From positions 132,762,014 to 132,826,013 of the forward strand of contig OV050031.1 of assembly GCA_920105625.2 (NCBI GenBank): DNA of 64,000 bases, in the 5' to 3' direction. Of the stretch, positions 59,684-64,000 are shown one piece after another. Numbering within the stretch: position 1 is the first letter of the stretch; every line of letters begins with the position of its first letter. Position numbers and translations under genes: made by a program. Below the pieces are notes generated by a model. It had not been told where the DNA came from, did no database searches, and was given only the letters and a program-made list of their open reading frames with translations. The stretch is from Clusia tigrina. Its lineage: Eukaryota > Arthropoda > Insecta > Diptera > Clusiidae.

Positions 59684-60807
59684 TGTGAGGACTAAAATCT
59701 TCGGTGGAAATTTTGGCCCACACTACATGTGACAGAGTCGCTACGAAACTATATACACACACACATCACGATAAAATACCCGAACCGAAGCAACTGCATT
59801 ATAAATTTAACGAAAAAACTACATACTTTGTAACCAATCAGCGCAGCAGTGGCGGGAGAACAGATCACCATCTGCATATTATACCAGTTGGAATAATAGC
59901 TAGGATTACAACAAAAGCAACCTCACGCACAGCCAGCTATCTTGCCAACCAGCGCTACGCTTGCGAAGAGAGGAAAAACACAGCGACGAAGAGTACAACA
60001 GATACCCGCAGGACAAGAGAAGGTGAGTGCACGAACTCAAGCGGTGGATTTTGCCGAGTGCGCTCGCTCGGTAATTTTACACTAACAACACGAATAAACG
60101 AGAGCAAAGCACAAGAGAGACAACGACAGAGCGACCATCACGCAAACGGCCAGCAAGTACAAAGCAGAAGGAGGAATGCAAATGAAATGCTGGTTGCCAG
60201 TTAAATTGAACATAAAATATTTAACAACAACAACACTACAGGATTCCGGATAGCGCTGCTTGCAGCCAACAATACTGCAGGCCAACCAAGGACCGTTGGA
60301 GTGAGGTGGATGACCGTCAGAAGTTTAAGGTGGCCCAAGGGCAAAATACTGCAACAACAACAAGCCTGACTGCAACAACTACAAGCCTGGCCACAACAAC
60401 AACAGCCGGCCTAGCCCAAACGGAAGTAAAGTTACACAACGGTGGTCCGCCAATAACAACATGTGTCAGCCGCTGCGACCTGCGACTATATAAACCACGT
60501 AGCCCAAGCTGTAGGTCTCTTCGTCGATCACCAACATCGTGACTAGCAACAACTCTACGCCATACAAAGTACAATACGAACACAGAAAGCTTAGCGAGAA
60601 CATCTGTTTTTTTAATCGTTTTCTCGCTAAGCCATACACAGACAGAGACTATAGGGATTCAGTGAGAGCATCTGGTTTTTAATTTGTTTCGAGTAAGGAC
60701 TAACAAGAGTCCATAATCAAAATTCTAAATAAATACACTGAAATTAATTTAACTCGCAGAATTTTTATATTTTTTCTGTATACGACCCCTGGAAGCCGCT
60801 GAGTTTT
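59684..60807 (+). repeat. Truncated solo LTR, copy B
   Basis: Copy of 9140-10263. Remaining complete hairpin at 60589-60632. Confidence 0.85.
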
Positions 60808-60853
60808 CATTTATTTTTATTTCCATTTATTTTTATTTCTCTTCATTTTTGTC

Positions 60854-63800
60854 CTAAATGTTCTCCAATGGAACATAAACGGATACCAAAACAATCTACA
60901 TGAAATAGAAATTCTTATAAAAAAAGTGTCACCTGATGTGATCGATTTGCAAGAAACCCACGTAACGTACAAACCATAAACCTTAACAACTACATTTCTA
61001 CATAAACAACTCCAATTTCCAGTTTGCAAAAGGCGGCACTGCTTAGTTTCTAAGAAAGGCAATTCAATATTCCCGTTTTAATTTAACAAGCAACTTATGT
61101 GGGGTAGCAATCACAATTAAAGACGAGATACAAGTAACTATCATTTTAGTATATCTTCCACCTTCCAACAATTTTCAATCATTGATCTGGACTCAATTTA
61201 CACTAGTATCAACACTCCACTTCTCCTACTAGGAGATCTAAATGCCCATAATGCTCTTTGCAGCTCTCCCAATAAAAACAAAAATAATTGAGAATTTCTT
61301 TCTGCAAACGAACCTTTCAATTTTATACGACTGTTCTCTAACCAAATTTTCTACACACTCCATTTTCTCACACGTTAATATTTCCTGTGCTGCAGCGAAA
61401 CTTCTACCTCATCTGTCCTGGAAAATTGATAATTATCTGCACGGTAGTGATCATTTTCCTATATACCTAACTTTCCGAAACAACTCAAACTAGTCTAATA
61501 GATCACTTCCAAACAAGATTAGAGGGTATGAATTCGATAAAGCCGACAAAAAAAAATTTCCATCTTGTGGCAAGTAAAATTTCCAACACAACTGTTTCAA
61601 ACAATAACAACAAAGATGCTGCCCAATTTCACAAAAATATCCTATCTGCTGCGAATCAAACAATAGCAAAAACATACCAAAATACACAAAGAGCCAAAAG
61701 CGTACCCTTGTAGAACTGTGACCTTGCTGTACTGCGCAGAAACAAACAGACACTATGACACATTTTGAAAAAATAATTGCTTAATTTCAAGCCTCCTCAA
61801 ATTTAAAAAAGCTAATGCTATTTTAAAAGAGAAGCTAAATTAGCAAAGAAAATTCCTTCTATGAATTATGTAAACTGATTACCACGCAACAACACACCAG
61901 CCCTCTCCAGCGATATAAAATTCAAGGCCATCATTGTCACTGAGAAACTTCGAGTCAATTCCACCATAAACTACAATCCTAACAAGTCAGGAAAACTCAT
62001 AGAACCAAAAATCTCTCAAATAAAGCTAAATTGCATCCTCTCCGTCGTAAAAAGCAAATCCCCTGGGTTTGACAAAATCAGCTACATATATCATGCTAAA
62101 TAATTTATCTCAATCAGCTAAATTCCATTTGCTTAATGTTTACAACAATATTTTTTCAAATGGAATAATCCCACAGGAATGAAAAACAGCAATAGTTATC
62201 CCGCTGCCCAAACAGGGAAAAGCTCAAAACTAATTGGAAGGCTATAGGCCAATATCATTACTTTCTTGTACTAGGAAACTCCTGGAAAAAAATGGCGCTC
62301 AAAGGCCTTCTTGGTTCTTCCAGCCAAACATATTAATCCATCCGAAGCAGGTAGCATTCAAACCCAATAAAGGGCACTGATGATACTCCACTTTTTGTGG
62401 ATCAGCAAATAGCAAAAAGCATAACAAGCAAAAACCATAGCAATGGTGTTCCACAAGGATCTCCATTGTCCCTCGAGTTGTTCCAGATTGAGTTCGTGAA
62501 GCTGCACATAATTGTCAACGTGGACCCCTTTTTCAACCACTGTATCTATGCCGACGACCTATACCTATCTGCAAAATATAAAGATGATACTATCCTACAA
62601 GGATAATTAATAAATCTTTTCTCCTAAATCAATGACTGGCTAGAAAAAACAGGAAAGTAAATATGTTTTTCAAAAGCATAGATTTTACACATCTGTAGAA
62701 AATAAATCTGCTCACCTACTATTATTTTAATTAATTCTGATATCATAGAATCTGTAAACAGTATAAAAATCATAGGCTTAATTTTTGATAATTATTATAA
62801 ATGGTCAGGACATGTCGACTATTTAATAAAAAACTCTAGTAAACAGGCTAAATTTAATTAAATGTTTAACTAACTTTAATAATAAAATTAAACCCAACAC
62901 AACTGTAAATATTATTAAATCACAAACAATAGCTAACATCAGAAAAATCATTTCAATATACCACGCAGTAACAATGAACGCTACTGGAGCATTCTGATCT
63001 ACGCCAAATAACAAATAGACTAACAGAGGCAAGGCTCCTGACCTTCAGCCCAAGGAAAACAATATGCACCGCCAACTTAGCAAAAAATATTTTACTGCCT
63101 GGTTTGGATCCGAATTTAAATCGTCCCTCAAGACACAAAATGATATCAGCTTTAGAATGATCCAAGTTGGCTTTCACACCAAACCTCATAAGAGATTAAT
63201 TCCATCATGGACAATAAGAGACAATAGCTTTATGTCTTCATTAATGTTACTAAAAAAAAGTTCCATAAATAACAATACATATTTAAAATACTTCCATGAA
63301 AACGCAGAAAAATAGCGAAGCGATGGAATTTTTACTGCATCGATGGATCCAAATCAACCAATGGAGTCGCCTACGCAGTAATCGATGCGGAACTTAAGGT
63401 TCCGGTAAAGTTAACTGACTCATTTTCACTGCAGAAGCAGACACGATCTTATTAGAAGCAAAGCTTATTAGCAGCAAATTTCTGTGAAAATATAAAGGGG
63501 AACACATCATCTGTACCGATTCCCTGCCAAGTGTAAAAGCAATTCAAAACATACTACAAACTAAAGAAGCACTGCAGATATTCTAGTAGAATATCCAAAA
63601 ATAAATCAAAATTATGTGGATTCCAGCGCATGCTGGAATTCACGGGAACGAAATTGCTGATGCCGATGCGATATATGAATCCAATGCTCCCATGTTATTG
63701 CAACAGACACATCAAAAGAAAGAACTGCAACGACAGATCGGAATCTATTACCTGAACCAAAGCCAAGAAGATTGGAACTGCTACTCCCACTACTACAAAC

Positions 63801-64000
63801 AAATAAGCGTCGAGATTACGGCCCCGATCTATCCCAAAACAGCCAGAAAAACAACATCCATAATCCGCATGGGACACGTGCTCTTAACTTATAAACATAT
63901 AATGGAACAACAACCACCACTGCAATAATATACTTCTAACAATCTCACACAAACACAAATCGCTCTACATTAAAAATTCTTCAAGAAAACATAATAGAAA
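60854..64000 (+). pseudogene. I-like ORF2, copy B (cut by window end)
   Basis: Copy of 10310-13453 with the same endonuclease, RT and RNase H remnants (YADDLYLS about 62548; WIPAHAGIHGNEIADADA about 63616). Differs from copy A in the patch 61088-61188, where the endonuclease region carries clustered substitutions and 3 extra bases. The window ends before the position where copy A is interrupted by the gag-only element, so presence of that insertion here is unknown. Confidence 0.85.

Larger units (their letters stand above)
50545..64000. repeat. Large direct duplication, copy B
   Basis: This is the second copy of bases 1-13453, and it begins inside the env gene of the full-length errantivirus. 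The sequence to its left (45440-50544) is the rest of that element. Copy A probably also has the rest of its element to the left of the window. Confidence 0.97.

Overview
The window looks like AT-rich insect DNA, most plausibly from a dipteran. An I-factor-like retrotransposon with a (TAA)n tail, a mauritiana-type mariner, a P-element-like transposase, LOA/bilbo-like retrotransposons with RNase H and an env-carrying Ty3/gypsy errantivirus occur together here, as in flies. A tephritid host would fit but cannot be shown from this sequence. I see no ordinary host gene, tRNA, rRNA or CRISPR. The whole window is a nested pile of transposable elements in both orientations, like pericentromeric heterochromatin or a piRNA-cluster-type graveyard.

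Layout. 1-1729: 3' end (env and LTR) of an errantivirus. 2228-6368 (-): Helitron RepHel relic. 7226-7890 (-): env relic of a second errantivirus. About 7924-19004 (+): a degenerate I-like element (ORF1, ORF2, TAA tail). A solo LTR (9140-10263) and a complete gag-protease-only LTR retrotransposon (13527-18839, minus) are inserted inside it. 19005-22980: more env and integrase pieces, an inverted I ORF1 fragment and an LTR. 24018-29640 (-): LOA-like element 1. 29903-30005: an orphan heat-shock-type promoter. 30317-31579: mariner. 31775-32940: gypsy gag/integrase mosaic. 32942-35651 (-): second Helitron relic. 35652-41106 (-): LOA-like element 2, whose ORF2 is nearly intact. 41852-44798 (+): P-element-like fossil with a THAP domain. 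45440-52273 (+): full-length errantivirus with both LTRs and a CGCA target duplication. From 50545 to the end, the first 13.45 kb of the window is repeated almost perfectly.

The direct repeat has a period of 50544 bp. In what I compared, the copies differ by one substitution at 1396 and by a dense mismatch patch at 10544-10641. This means either a very recent tandem or segmental duplication, or an assembly artefact.

The most novel-looking items are four. (1) The gag-only retrotransposon has long LTRs carrying four tandem hairpins, with compensatory stem changes and an invariant loop. (2) Its 721-codon gag-protease ORF is open although pol is missing. (3) Seven heat-shock half-sites lie in strict 5-bp register in front of a TATA box and initiator, with no recognisable gene behind them. 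(4) Two separate loci share fused I-ORF1/gypsy-integrase sequence. Apart from the gag ORF, nearly every reading frame here is broken.
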